Positions 17,062-25,874 of a DNA stretch of 64,000 bases are shown in pieces. The stretch's first letter is position 1, and each line of letters begins with the position of its first letter. The notes beneath the pieces are model-generated. The model was not told where the DNA came from. It made no database searches and saw only the letters and a program-made list of their open reading frames with translations. Source of the DNA: Gammaproteobacteria bacterium. GTDB lineage: Bacteria > Pseudomonadota > Gammaproteobacteria > Steroidobacterales > Steroidobacteraceae. The position numbers and the translations under genes are program-made. The stretch is from the NCBI GenBank assembly GCA_016874555.1, contig VGTW01000001.1:23637-87636 (forward strand), given 5' to 3'.

Positions 17062-20000
17062 ATGAGTCTCTCCGAACTCTGCATACGCCGTCCGGTCTTC
17101 GCAACAGTTCTCAGTCTGCTGCTTGTAATCTTTGGTCTGGTGGCACTCGAGCGCCTGCCGCTACGCGAATATCCCGATATCAATCGACCGGTAGTCTCGA
17201 TCACCACCAGCTATCGCGGTGCCTCGGCCAACGTAGTCGAGAACAAAGTCACGCAGGTCATCGAGGATCGTGTCGCCGGTATCGAGGGCATCGTCAAACT
17301 CGAATCGGACAGCGCCGACGAGCGCTCGAGCATCCGCGTTGAATTTGATGTCTCTCGCGATATCGACGACGCTGCAAACGACATCCGCGATCGCATCTCG
17401 CGCGTGGTCTCACAATTACCGCCGGAGGCGGACCCACCACAGGTCACAAAGTCCGACTCCAACGCTGAATCCATAATGTTTCTCAGCTTCAGCGCAGAGA
17501 ATATGACAGCGCTGCAGGTGACCGATTACGCTGAGCGCTACATCGTCGATCGACTCTCGACGGTGCCCGGCGTATCTCGCGCTTCTATGTCTGGTGCACG
17601 TCGTGCCGCCATGCGGGTGTGGGTCGACCGGCAGGCGTTGGCCGCACGGGCTTTGACCGTCGGCGATATTGAATCGGCGCTGCGTCGCGAAAACGTACAA
17701 TTGCCGGCGGGGCGTATCGAGTCCGAGCAGCGTGAGTTTTCTTTACGTACCGAAGTCGATCTTGATAGTGCGGAAGACTTTCGCGATCTGGTGATCGGTC
17801 GTGGCCCAGAAGGCCATCTGGTGCGCCTCGGTGAAGTCGCCGAGGTCCGTATCGCTGCCGAGAACGACCGTACGCTCATGCGTACAAACGGGCTGGCCGG
17901 TGTTGGTATCGGAATCGAAGCCAACTCCAAGGCGAACGTACTCGACGTCGTCCACGGCGTGCGCGAAGAAGTCGACCGACTGCAGAGAACTTTTCCCAAA
18001 GGCGCAATGCTGATGATCACCGTCGATAACGGCGTGGCGATCGAGGCGGCGCTGCGCGAGGTGCTAATCGCGGTTATCTTCGCGTTCATCTCGGTGCTCA
18101 TCGTCATCTACGGTTTTCTGGGTACGCTGCGTACCACCATCATTCCGGCCGTCACCATTCCAGTATCGGTGATTGCCGGATTCATATTTGTCTATGCACT
18201 CGATTATTCTTTGAACGTGATTACCTTGCTCGGGGTCGTACTGGCGATCGGGCTGGTGGTCGACGACTCAATTGTGGTACTCGAGAATATCCATCGCCGC
18301 GCCGAACTCGACGAGCCCTCAATGGTCGCCGCGATTCGCGGCAGTCACGAAATCGCCTTTGCGGTAATCGCCACCACTCTGACCCTGGTCACAGTGTTCG
18401 TGCCGATCTCGTTCCTACCCGGTGACAACGGCCGCCTGTTCCGCGAGTTCGGTCTAACGCTCGCCGCCTCGGTGCTGTTTTCGGCGCTCGTCGCCCTGAC
18501 GCTGACGCCAATGATGGCCTCGCGATTACCCCCAGAACGCGAAATGAAACATGGGCGTTTCGCCATATGGATCGAAACCGTCTTCAAAAAAATGACGGTC
18601 GCCTACGAACTTTACCTGCGCCAACTGATGCGACGACCGTGGCTGATCGTTGGCGGGGTGCTCGGCCTTGGTTTCCTTGGAGCGCTGAGCTTTCGCGAAC
18701 TGCCTGCGGAGTTCATGCCTGCGGCTGACGCCGGGCGAGTGATGGTGTCGCTGACTGCGCCCGAGGGTGCAAGTTTTGAATATACCTCCGAATATGGTCG
18801 GCGTCTCGAGGCAATTGCGCAAAGTGGTCTCGATTCCGGAGAAGTGCGCCGAGTCACCCTGCGTGTGCCCGGCAGCTATGACGGTACCGGGTCAGTGAAC
18901 TCGGCGCGGCTCATTCTGACCCTCGAAGATTGGGGAGCTCGCGAGCGCTCTGCACAAGAAATCGCGGCATCGATTCAACGCGAGCTCGCCGGTCTTCCGG
19001 GTGTACGCACCAACACCATGGTGCCTGGCGGCATGCGCGGTGGCTGGGGTAAACCGGTCGAAGCTGTGCTCGGTGGTCCCGACTACGAAAGCCTCGCAGG
19101 CTGGTCCGAGAAACTGACCAAAATCGCCGAAGACAACCCGGGGCTCATGGGAGTCGACAGCAGCTACAAGCCACGCAAACCGCAAATCCGTATCGCCATC
19201 GATCGCAATCGCGCCGCCGATCTCGGTGTGTCGTTGCAGACCGTCGGCCGCACGCTGGAAACCGTGCTGGGTTCGCGCATCGTCACCACGTTCATCGATC
19301 GTGGTCGCGAATACAACGTCGTACTGCAGGGCCGCGCTGATGAGCGCGCCACCACCACCGATCTGACCAATCTTATGGTCCGCTCCGATCGTACCGGCCA
19401 GTTGGTACCCCTGGCAAGCGTAGTACGTCTCAATGAAACCGCCGGACCCACCGACCTCAGTCGCTTCAATCGTTTACGTTCCGTCGAAATCGGCGCTGGT
19501 CTTGCCGAGGGTTACACTATGGGCGAAGCGATCGAATGGTTCGCAGACACGGTCGCGCGCGAATTGCCACCCGAAGCCACGCTGATGTGGGACGGCGAGT
19601 CAGGTGACTATGTGCGCAGCGGCGGCCAGATGTGGACCACCTTGCTGTTTGCTGTGATCATCGTATTTTTGGTGCTGGCAGCGCAGTTCGAGAGCTTCGT
19701 ACATCCGGCAATCATCATGGTCACAGTGCCGCTGGCGCTGCTCGGCGCAGTATTTGGATTACAGCTACATGACATGAGCGTGAATATCTTCAGCCAGATC
19801 GCCGTCATTATGTTGGTGGGCATCGCAGCAAAGAACGGTGTGCTTATCGTCGAGTTCGCCAATCAGTTACGCGAACGCGGCATCGAATTTCGCGAAGCGG
19901 TGGTGCAAGCAGCCGTCGTGCGCTTGCGCCCGGTGCTCATGACCAGCCTGTGTACCGCATTTGGCGCGGTGCCTTTCCTATTGGCGACCGGCGCCGGCGC

Positions 20001-20184
20001 TGAGCAGCGCGAACCCATCGGGGTCGTGGTTTTCTATGGCACCTTGGTATCGGTATTCCTCACCTTGCTCGTGGTTCCGGCCATTTATTCTTTGGTCGCA
20101 CGCCATACGCGCTCGACGCAGTACACGACACGACTGGTCGATCGCCTGCTCGGCAACGATCCGAAAGAAGCGGAACAACCCTAA
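17062..20184 (+). CDS. RND multidrug efflux pump, inner-membrane subunit (AcrB family)
   Basis: At 1040 residues it has the normal length of a hydrophobe/amphiphile efflux transporter. TM1 (FATVLSLLLVIFGLVALERL) is followed by the first porter domain. TM4 carries the proton-relay pair in GLVVDDSIVVLENIHRR (near 405), with Lys in TM10 (VGIAAKNGVLIVEFANQL). The closing helices are present. It expels drugs, dyes or toxic metabolites with proton import. It forms an operon with the adaptor upstream. No outer-membrane channel or TetR-type regulator gene is adjacent, so an unlinked TolC-like protein is probably used. Confidence 0.95.
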   Translation: MSLSELCIRRPVFATVLSLLLVIFGLVALERLPLREYPDINRPVVSITTSYRGASANVVENKVTQVIEDRVAGIEGIVKLESDSADERSSIRVEFDVSRDIDDAANDIRDRISRVVSQLPPEADPPQVTKSDSNAESIMFLSFSAENMTALQVTDYAERYIVDRLSTVPGVSRASMSGARRAAMRVWVDRQALAARALTVGDIESALRRENVQLPAGRIESEQREFSLRTEVDLDSAEDFRDLVIGRGPEGHLVRLGEVAEVRIAAENDRTLMRTNGLAGVGIGIEANSKANVLDVVHGVREEVDRLQRTFPKGAMLMITVDNGVAIEAALREVLIAVIFAFISVLIVIYGFLGTLRTTIIPAVTIPVSVIAGFIFVYALDYSLNVITLLGVVLAIGLVVDDSIVVLENIHRRAELDEPSMVAAIRGSHEIAFAVIATTLTLVTVFVPISFLPGDNGRLFREFGLTLAASVLFSALVALTLTPMMASRLPPEREMKHGRFAIWIETVFKKMTVAYELYLRQLMRRPWLIVGGVLGLGFLGALSFRELPAEFMPAADAGRVMVSLTAPEGASFEYTSEYGRRLEAIAQSGLDSGEVRRVTLRVPGSYDGTGSVNSARLILTLEDWGARERSAQEIAASIQRELAGLPGVRTNTMVPGGMRGGWGKPVEAVLGGPDYESLAGWSEKLTKIAEDNPGLMGVDSSYKPRKPQIRIAIDRNRAADLGVSLQTVGRTLETVLGSRIVTTFIDRGREYNVVLQGRADERATTTDLTNLMVRSDRTGQLVPLASVVRLNETAGPTDLSRFNRLRSVEIGAGLAEGYTMGEAIEWFADTVARELPPEATLMWDGESGDYVRSGGQMWTTLLFAVIIVFLVLAAQFESFVHPAIIMVTVPLALLGAVFGLQLHDMSVNIFSQIAVIMLVGIAAKNGVLIVEFANQLRERGIEFREAVVQAAVVRLRPVLMTSLCTAFGAVPFLLATGAGAEQREPIGVVVFYGTLVSVFLTLLVVPAIYSLVARHTRSTQYTTRLVDRLLGNDPKEAEQP

Positions 20185-20223
20185 AGCAGCGAATCCGCTC
20201 TTACGCCCAGCGCTGCAACGCTC

Positions 20224-20949
20224 TCAGAGCATGGGGTTCGGTAGCGCGTGGAACGCGTGCCGCAGGCTTTCGCCCCACCCACCCCTGATCATGCGGAAAT
20301 AGTCATCGTCGGCCGCGATGCTACGGTGCGCGAGTACACGCAGCGCGTCGCGCTTGAGACAGAGCAGATCGAGTGGTAGGCCCACCGAAAGATTCGAGCG
20401 GATGGTGGAATCCATGGAGATGAGTGCGCACTTAGTCGCCTCGGCGATGCTCGATGAGCGCGTGATCACGCGATCGATGATGGGCTTGCCGTATTTCGAT
20501 TCGCCAATCTGGAAGTAGGGTGTATCGATGCTCGCTTCGATGAAATTGCCGGCCGAGTACACATTGAAAAGACGCGGCTCTTCACCGCTGATTTGGCCGC
20601 CGAGAAGGAACGTCGCATTGAACTCGATACCGTGATCTTTGAACGCCTCGGCATCGCGTCGGTACACAGCACGTAAGGCATCACCGACGAGCTCAGCAGC
20701 ATCGAACATCGTCTCGACGCTGTATAGGCTGCGACGGTCGACATGTGCGGCGTCCTCTTGCAGCGTATGCACCACGGCCTGCGAAACCGCGAGATTACCC
20801 GCCGTCTGCAATACCAACACACGGTCACCCGGGTGCTCGAACACATGCATCTTGCGGAACGTGTTGATCTGGTCGACCCCAGCGTTGGTACGCGAGTCGG
20901 AGAGGAACACCATGCCGGTGTCGAGCAAGGTCGCTACGCAATAAGTCAT
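20224..20949 (-). CDS. Anbu proteasome-like peptidase (COG3484)
   Basis: A 241-residue member of the proteasome/HslV Ntn-hydrolase superfamily in its ancestral-beta-subunit (Anbu) branch. It starts MTYCVATLLDTG, so removal of Met exposes Thr1 as the nucleophile. FLSDSRTNAG and the Lys in TFRKMHVF match family positions. Anbu assembles into open helical or ring-like oligomers; the physiological substrate is not known. It ends the four-gene operon typical of this family: ATP-grasp protein, alpha-E protein, transglutaminase-like protein, Anbu. It starts 8 bases after the transglutaminase stop and faces the RND pump gene tail to tail. Confidence 0.92.
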   Translation of the reverse strand: MTYCVATLLDTGMVFLSDSRTNAGVDQINTFRKMHVFEHPGDRVLVLQTAGNLAVSQAVVHTLQEDAAHVDRRSLYSVETMFDAAELVGDALRAVYRRDAEAFKDHGIEFNATFLLGGQISGEEPRLFNVYSAGNFIEASIDTPYFQIGESKYGKPIIDRVITRSSSIAEATKCALISMDSTIRSNLSVGLPLDLLCLKRDALRVLAHRSIAADDDYFRMIRGGWGESLRHAFHALPNPML

Positions 20950-20957
20950 GACTGATT

Positions 20958-21815
20958 CTACTGCTGCACTGCGTGCTGCTGCAGCAATCGCAGTCTCGGT
21001 GTTGCCGGTCGACGTGGCAGACCGTCGCCCGAAACTTCGACCTTGGCGCTCATGGTCTCGGCGCCTCCGCCACGCCGAACACCCCGTACCGGACAGGCAT
21101 CGAGGTAATCACTGCCAACTGCGAGACGGCAGTGCTGCAGCCCGCCCGGTACGCCGTTCGTGACATCGATCGCGAACCAGCGCTCGAACTGGGCAAGCCA
21201 GACATCGACCCAGGCGTGGCTCGCGATGTGATCATCGCGGCCGGTAAGTAAATAGCCGCTGACATAACGCGCCGGTACACCCAGTGCGCGACAGCATGCA
21301 ATCATCACGTGAGCATAGTCCTGGCAGACCCCGCGACCCAAAGAAAATGCCCGCGCAGCGGTATCCGAAACCTCAGTCGCACCCGAGACGTAGTCCATGC
21401 GGTCACGCACGGCTTGCGCCAGTCTCATCACGTCATCGCGTCCGGGTTTTTGGCTACCGTGGCTTGCCGCAAACTCCAGCAGCGCCTCATCGGCGTGCGT
21501 CAGCGCGGTATCGAGGACATAGACAAGGGGCGATAAGCGCCCGCGATCCGCGGGTGCCGAATCGGGGACCTCCTCGGTTTCGACCGTGCCCGCTACGGTG
21601 ATATAAATTTCCTCGTGCAGTACATCGAGGGTGAGCAGATGCATGAGATTGCCGTGCGCATCGATCTGCTGCGACTGTCGTCCCGGCGCAGTGAGGCTCC
21701 AGGCCAGAACGCGTTGACCAGTCTCGGTACGCGGCGTCAGACGCAAGCTCTGTACGCTATGCTTTGCCGGGCGATCATATCGATAGAGCGTTTCGTGACG
21801 GATATGTAGCAACAT
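20958..21815 (-). CDS. transglutaminase-like cysteine protease of the Anbu operon (COG1305)
   Basis: A 285-residue protein with an N-terminal beta-rich domain (LHIRHETLYRYDRPA) and a C-terminal transglutaminase-like core. The Cys-His-Asp triad is visible in SLGRGVCQDYAHVMIA (near 168), ASHAWVDVW and FAIDVTNG. It could act as a peptidase or amide-bond enzyme. Its start overlaps or abuts the alpha-E stop and its own stop is 8 bases before Anbu, so all are co-translated. In this conserved cluster it is thought to work with the ATP-grasp and alpha-E proteins on a peptide tag or small peptide, but the chemistry is unproven. Confidence 0.92.
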   Translation of the reverse strand: MLLHIRHETLYRYDRPAKHSVQSLRLTPRTETGQRVLAWSLTAPGRQSQQIDAHGNLMHLLTLDVLHEEIYITVAGTVETEEVPDSAPADRGRLSPLVYVLDTALTHADEALLEFAASHGSQKPGRDDVMRLAQAVRDRMDYVSGATEVSDTAARAFSLGRGVCQDYAHVMIACCRALGVPARYVSGYLLTGRDDHIASHAWVDVWLAQFERWFAIDVTNGVPGGLQHCRLAVGSDYLDACPVRGVRRGGGAETMSAKVEVSGDGLPRRPATPRLRLLQQHAVQQ

Positions 21816-21817
21816 GG

Positions 21818-22780
21818 TCAGCCTGTAGAGTCGGAAACGAGGAAGTCGCTGGCGATGCGTATACCCAAGTCACCGTTTCGCTGCAAAAAATTGCTGAGAT
21901 AGCACCGCAGGCCGCTCGCGATCATGTCTTCAATGCGGCTGTACTGCAGGCTGGCGTCGATTTCCCCGGCACGTCGCAATGTTTCGGACGAGCGATCATT
22001 CGCCACTTTGACCAACACCTGATGCACGCGGTTCATGCAGTGTCGCAAGGCGCGCGGCATGCTCTCGCGCAAGATGAGGAGTTCGGCAACCCGTCGCGGC
22101 GTGATCAGATCGCGATAGACCTTACGATAAATCTCAAAGGCCGACACCGAGCGCAGCAATGCACTCCACTCGTAATAGTCGCCGGCATCATCGCTGTTGG
22201 CCGCGTCCTCGGCCAACATTTCGAAGCGGGCATCGAGAATGCGTGCTGTATTGTCGGCACGCTCGAGGTAAGTACCTAACAGGGTGAAATCGAGCGCGTC
22301 GTCGTGCAGCATCGTCCCCTGAATCACGCCACGCGCTAGATGCGAACGGAACTTCACCCACTCGAAGAAATTGGCTAGTGCCTGTGCCGAAACCGTGTCG
22401 CGTCTGAAGCCGCGGATCTCGAGCCAAGTCGAATTGAGGGTCTCCCAAGTCTCGGAGGTCAAAGTACCACGAACGGCATGCGCGTTTTCACGAGCACGGT
22501 CGAGGCACTGCTCGATACTACCGGGGTTGCTGTGCTCGAAAGAGATCCAGTCGATAGCTGCAGCCTGTATCACCGCACCGCGAGCCGCGAGGAAGGGCTC
22601 GAGTTGACCCACGGTGGCAAGCGTCGAGGTCCAGCGTCGACGCACGACGTCCTCTTCCTGGCGCAGTAGTGTCATACGACAGTTGACGTCGAGCATACGG
22701 GCCAAATTTTCCGCGCGCTCGGTATAGCGCGCCATCCAGTAAAGATGATCGGCTGTCCGACTCAGCATGTGAGCACCCAA
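21818..22780 (-). CDS. alpha-E domain protein of the Anbu operon (COG2307)
   Basis: A 320-residue all-alpha protein beginning MLSRTADHLYWMARYTERAE, the hallmark start of the alpha-E family (starting four residues into the ORF). Repeated helices with conserved acidic and Arg positions (ARENAHAVRGTL, YLERADNTARILDARFE) follow. No enzymatic activity is established; it usually accompanies a circularly permuted ATP-grasp protein and is thought to be its partner. The 5' end overlaps the ATP-grasp gene by about 19 bases, so the two are translated together. Confidence 0.92.
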   Translation of the reverse strand: MGAHMLSRTADHLYWMARYTERAENLARMLDVNCRMTLLRQEEDVVRRRWTSTLATVGQLEPFLAARGAVIQAAAIDWISFEHSNPGSIEQCLDRARENAHAVRGTLTSETWETLNSTWLEIRGFRRDTVSAQALANFFEWVKFRSHLARGVIQGTMLHDDALDFTLLGTYLERADNTARILDARFEMLAEDAANSDDAGDYYEWSALLRSVSAFEIYRKVYRDLITPRRVAELLILRESMPRALRHCMNRVHQVLVKVANDRSSETLRRAGEIDASLQYSRIEDMIASGLRCYLSNFLQRNGDLGIRIASDFLVSDSTG

Positions 22781-24174
22781 GTATCTTTGGTGCCGCCACC
22801 CTGAGACGAGTTGACGACCAGCGAGCCTTCACGCAAGGCAACGCGTGTCAGCCCGCCGGGTACCATCATCACATCTCGACCAGACAACACGAATGGACGC
22901 AAATCAATATGGCGCGGCGCAAGCCCGCTATCGACGAACGTGGGGCAGGTCGATAGCGCGAGTGTCGGCTGGGCGATATAGCGCGCCGGATCGGCGACGA
23001 TACGCTCGCGGAAGGCTGCGATCTCCGCCTGCGAAGCGAGCGGCCCGATCAGCATGCCATAGCCGCCGGCACCGTGAACCTCTTTGACAACCAGTTCGTC
23101 GAGATGTTCGAGCACATGAGCAAGATCTGCGGGCCGGCGCAGGATCCAGGTCGGCACGTTGGCGAGCACGGGCTCTTCACCGAGATAGAAGCGAATCATC
23201 TCGGGTACGTACGGAAAAATCGATTTGTCGTCGGCAATGCCGGTGCCCACCGCGTTCGAGATGGTCACCCGTCCCGCGCGATAGGCGGTCAGCAACCCCG
23301 GCACACCCAGCATCGACTCAGGTCTGAAGGCGAGCGGATCAATGAAATCGTCGTCGATGCGACGATATATGACATCGACCCGATGCGGTCCCTGCGTAGT
23401 GCGAATGTAGACGATTTCATCGTCGACGAAGAGATCTTGCCCCTCGACAAGCTCGATGCCCATCTGCTGCGCGAGGAACGCATGCTCGAAATAGGCGCTG
23501 TTATGCGCGCCTGGCGTCAGCAACACCACGGTAGGATCGCGTACCCCCGCGGGAGCGACGCTGCGTAAGGTTTCGAGCAGCAAGTCGGGGTAGTGCTCGA
23601 CGGGGGCCACGCTGTAGCGCGCAAACAGCTCGGGAAACAAACGCATCATTGCCTTGCGATCTTCGAGCATGTAAGAAACACCCGAGGGTACGCGCAGATT
23701 GTCCTCGAGCACGTAGTACTCGCCGGCACCCGCGCGTACGAGATCTATCCCCGCGATGTGCGCATAGACATCCATCGGCACATCGATGCCCTGCATCCCC
23801 GGTCGATACTGCACATTGCACAGCACCTGCTCGGCAGGAATACGTCCGGCTTGCAGAATTTCCTGATCGTGATAACTGTCGTGCAGAAAAGCGTTCAGCG
23901 CTGTGACCCGCTGGCGCAAGCCACGCTGCAGAAACTCCCACTCGGCGGACGGGATGATCCGCGGCACGATATCGAACGGAATCAGCCGCTCGGTACCCGT
24001 CTCGTCACCGTATACGGCAAAGGTTATACCAGCACGCCGAAACAGCGTGTCGGCTTCGGTAAGTTTTTCGCGAATACGTTCGGGCGCAGTCGCCGCCAAC
24101 CAGTCGGCGTACGGCGAGTAATGCGTACGCACGGTCCTGTTATCCGCATACATTTCATTGAAGATCTCGGTCAT
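22762..24174 (-). CDS. circularly permuted ATP-grasp protein of the Anbu operon (COG2308)
   Basis: About 470 residues. ATG 24174 starts MTEIFNEMYADNRTVRTHYS, as in relatives; the ORF track's longer start would run into the YciI gene's upstream region. Features include DIVPRIIPSAEWEFLQRGL, RPGMQGIDVPMDVYAHIAG, EDNLRVPSGVSYMLEDRKAM and VVKEVHGAGGYGMLIGP, matching the permuted ATP-grasp fold that makes acyl-phosphate intermediates, as peptide-bond-forming ligases do. It heads the Anbu operon. A likely role is making a small peptide or tagging a protein. Confidence 0.92.
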   Translation of the reverse strand: MTEIFNEMYADNRTVRTHYSPYADWLAATAPERIREKLTEADTLFRRAGITFAVYGDETGTERLIPFDIVPRIIPSAEWEFLQRGLRQRVTALNAFLHDSYHDQEILQAGRIPAEQVLCNVQYRPGMQGIDVPMDVYAHIAGIDLVRAGAGEYYVLEDNLRVPSGVSYMLEDRKAMMRLFPELFARYSVAPVEHYPDLLLETLRSVAPAGVRDPTVVLLTPGAHNSAYFEHAFLAQQMGIELVEGQDLFVDDEIVYIRTTQGPHRVDVIYRRIDDDFIDPLAFRPESMLGVPGLLTAYRAGRVTISNAVGTGIADDKSIFPYVPEMIRFYLGEEPVLANVPTWILRRPADLAHVLEHLDELVVKEVHGAGGYGMLIGPLASQAEIAAFRERIVADPARYIAQPTLALSTCPTFVDSGLAPRHIDLRPFVLSGRDVMMVPGGLTRVALREGSLVVNSSQGGGTKDTWVLTC

Positions 24175-24211
24175 CGAAGATCTTGCGCTCGCCCCGCGGT
24201 ACTGCCTACCC

Positions 24212-24550
24212 TCACCAGACCTTGCCACCGATCCAGCGGCCTGCGGCAGGCACGTGTGGAAAGAATTCCATGGACGCGAAAGCGCCATGTCTGGCGTACG
24301 GATCATTTTCGATGATCTCGCGGGCACGATCCAGACTTTTGGTGTGCAAGGAATAAAGGCTGCCGATCGGCCCACTGCCATCTGCAGCAAAAAGCGGCCC
24401 AGCAATGTTGAGCTCATCGAGCACCGTCTCGATGTATTGCAGGTGAGCCTGCGTTTGTGCCGAGCGTACGGCGGCACCCTGCGGACCGTCGCGGCAAACG
24501 ACGACGCAGGCGGTCTTTTCGTATTTTGAAGGCGGAGTCTTAGCGGACAT
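24212..24550 (-). CDS. YciI-like protein
   Basis: A 112-residue ferredoxin-fold protein of the YciI family: ACVVVCRDGPQGAAVRSAQ, HLQYIETVLDELNIAGPLFA, and the Asp/His-containing ENDPYARHGAF typical of the putative active site. Family members are small dimers with poorly defined roles, sometimes dehydratase-like. It lies 37 bases upstream of the Anbu operon on the same strand and could be its first gene, though the gap leaves room for a separate promoter. Confidence 0.85.
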   Translation of the reverse strand: MSAKTPPSKYEKTACVVVCRDGPQGAAVRSAQTQAHLQYIETVLDELNIAGPLFAADGSGPIGSLYSLHTKSLDRAREIIENDPYARHGAFASMEFFPHVPAAGRWIGGKVW

Positions 24551-24630
24551 GGCGGGCTGCTCCCGAATCGGGGGAAGAGAGTGGTGAGGACTCAGGATAG
24601 CAGCCCGCCTGTCGTTTCAGAGTGGATCGA

Positions 24631-25191
24631 TCAGTCAGCGAGACCCACCTCCGCTGCGGCCGGCAACTGCTCAAGCACGCGCGCCACGGCATGAATCACT
24701 GCTGCAATGCGTACAGCGCTCTGTATGCCCTCTTGGCTCACCTCGTGTTTGCGCAGCAGCTTCTCGTGCGATTCGATGCAAAGACCGCAGCCGTTCACGG
24801 CCGAAACCGCAAGCGAGTACAACTCGAAATCGAGTTTGTCGATGCCGGGATTCGCCATCACGTTCATACGCAAGCGCACCGGCATGCTCTGGTAGTCGGC
24901 ATCGCCCACTAGGTGAACGAAGCGGTAATAGATATTGTTCATGCCCATGATCGCTACTGCCGCTTTTACACCGGTGATTCCAACTTCGTCGAGTTCGGCG
25001 CGCGCTGCGGCCTCCATCGCCTGCGCCAGCGGCAGGTGACGCGAAGCGATGGCACTCGCCACCGCCGTACCCCATATCTGCCGCGCCGTGAGCCCGGGCG
25101 CCCCTTGTACAGTGAGTACCGAGCCCAAGTTGAGTTTGAGATCGCGGGCGTAGTCCGGCAAAGAATCCCGCAACTGCTCGAGAGCGCTCAC
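24631..25191 (-). CDS. ahpD: alkyl hydroperoxidase AhpD
   Basis: About 186 residues of the carboxymuconolactone decarboxylase/AhpD fold. The redox centre is VNGCGLCIESHEKLLRKH (CxxC plus His, near residue 130), which reduces AhpC through a thiol relay. The start is a GTG (SALEQLRDSLPDYARDLK) two bases after the ahpC stop; the ORF track's longer start would lie inside ahpC. The pair ahpC-ahpD, facing oxyR, forms a standard peroxide-defence locus. Confidence 0.93.
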   Translation of the reverse strand: MSALEQLRDSLPDYARDLKLNLGSVLTVQGAPGLTARQIWGTAVASAIASRHLPLAQAMEAAARAELDEVGITGVKAAVAIMGMNNIYYRFVHLVGDADYQSMPVRLRMNVMANPGIDKLDFELYSLAVSAVNGCGLCIESHEKLLRKHEVSQEGIQSAVRIAAVIHAVARVLEQLPAAAEVGLAD

Positions 25192-25193
25192 GA

Positions 25194-25733
25194 TCAAGCC
25201 GCCTTCAGGGTGTCTTCGCCCTTCCGCCAATTGCAGGGGCAAAGCTCATCGGTTTGCAGCGCATCGAGAACGCGTAACACCTCCTCGGGCGAGCGGCCGA
25301 CGTTGAGGTCGGTGACGTAAACAAAGCGGATCACGCCCTGCGGATCGACGAGGTAGGTCGCGCGCTGCGCCACGCCCGCTTCCGCATCGATGATGCCGAG
25401 GGCGGCAGACAGCTCGCGCTTGATGTCGGCGAGCATCGGAAACGGCAGATCCTTAAGTTCGGACTTGGTACTGCGCCAGGCGAGGTGTACGAACTCGCTG
25501 TCGGTGCTCACTCCATAGACCTGCGTATCACGCACTGCGAATTCCTTATTGAGCTTACCGAAAGCCGCGATCTCGGTCGGACAGACGAAAGTGAAGTCCT
25601 TAGGCCAGAAGAACACCAGTTGCCACTTGCCCTTGGCCGACTCGTTGGTGAATGGCTGGAAAGCGGTCTTGATGTCGTTGCTCACCACGCCCGTGAGCGC
25701 AAACTTGGGAAACTGTTGGCCGATACCGATCAT
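25194..25733 (-). CDS. ahpC: alkyl hydroperoxide reductase AhpC (2-Cys peroxiredoxin)
   Basis: 179 residues. The peroxidatic cysteine is in FFWPKDFTFVCPTEIAAF (near 54) and the resolving cysteine in DELCPCNWRKGE near the C terminus. It reduces H2O2 and organic peroxides, with AhpD as its electron donor. ATG 25733 has AGGAG 7 bases upstream and gives the family N terminus MIGIGQQFPKF; the longer ORF in the track crosses the promoter region and is rejected. It is divergent from oxyR across about 140 bases containing a candidate OxyR site. Confidence 0.96.
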   Translation of the reverse strand: MIGIGQQFPKFALTGVVSNDIKTAFQPFTNESAKGKWQLVFFWPKDFTFVCPTEIAAFGKLNKEFAVRDTQVYGVSTDSEFVHLAWRSTKSELKDLPFPMLADIKRELSAALGIIDAEAGVAQRATYLVDPQGVIRFVYVTDLNVGRSPEEVLRVLDALQTDELCPCNWRKGEDTLKAA

Positions 25734-25796
25734 GGGAAAACTCCTGCGGTGGATTTGGGATGCGCGTATCGTGCCGATCCCGTTCTCGACAATCCA

Positions 25797-25837
25797 ATCG
25801 ATTGATGTGATGATTTCCATAGACACAATAAATCGAT
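25797..25837. promoter_or_regulatory. candidate OxyR operator between ahpC and oxyR
   Basis: An imperfect inverted repeat, ATCGATTGATGTG and CACAATAAATCGAT, spans 41 bases between the divergent genes. Arm length and spacing fit a LysR-family tetramer site, though the classical ATAG-N7-CTAT spacing is not matched. The position would allow control of both genes. Confidence 0.45.
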
Positions 25838-25874
25838 AGCGCAACCCGATCGCCGGACAAAGGAGTGTCCTTTG

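Noticed and set aside
20224-24174. A novel proteasome-like system
   Set aside because: The gene set matches the already described Anbu operon; only the YciI-like neighbour is possibly new, reported as such.
23593-24315. 240-codon plus-strand ORF opposite the ATP-grasp gene
   Set aside because: Antisense shadow; the sense protein is conserved along its whole length.
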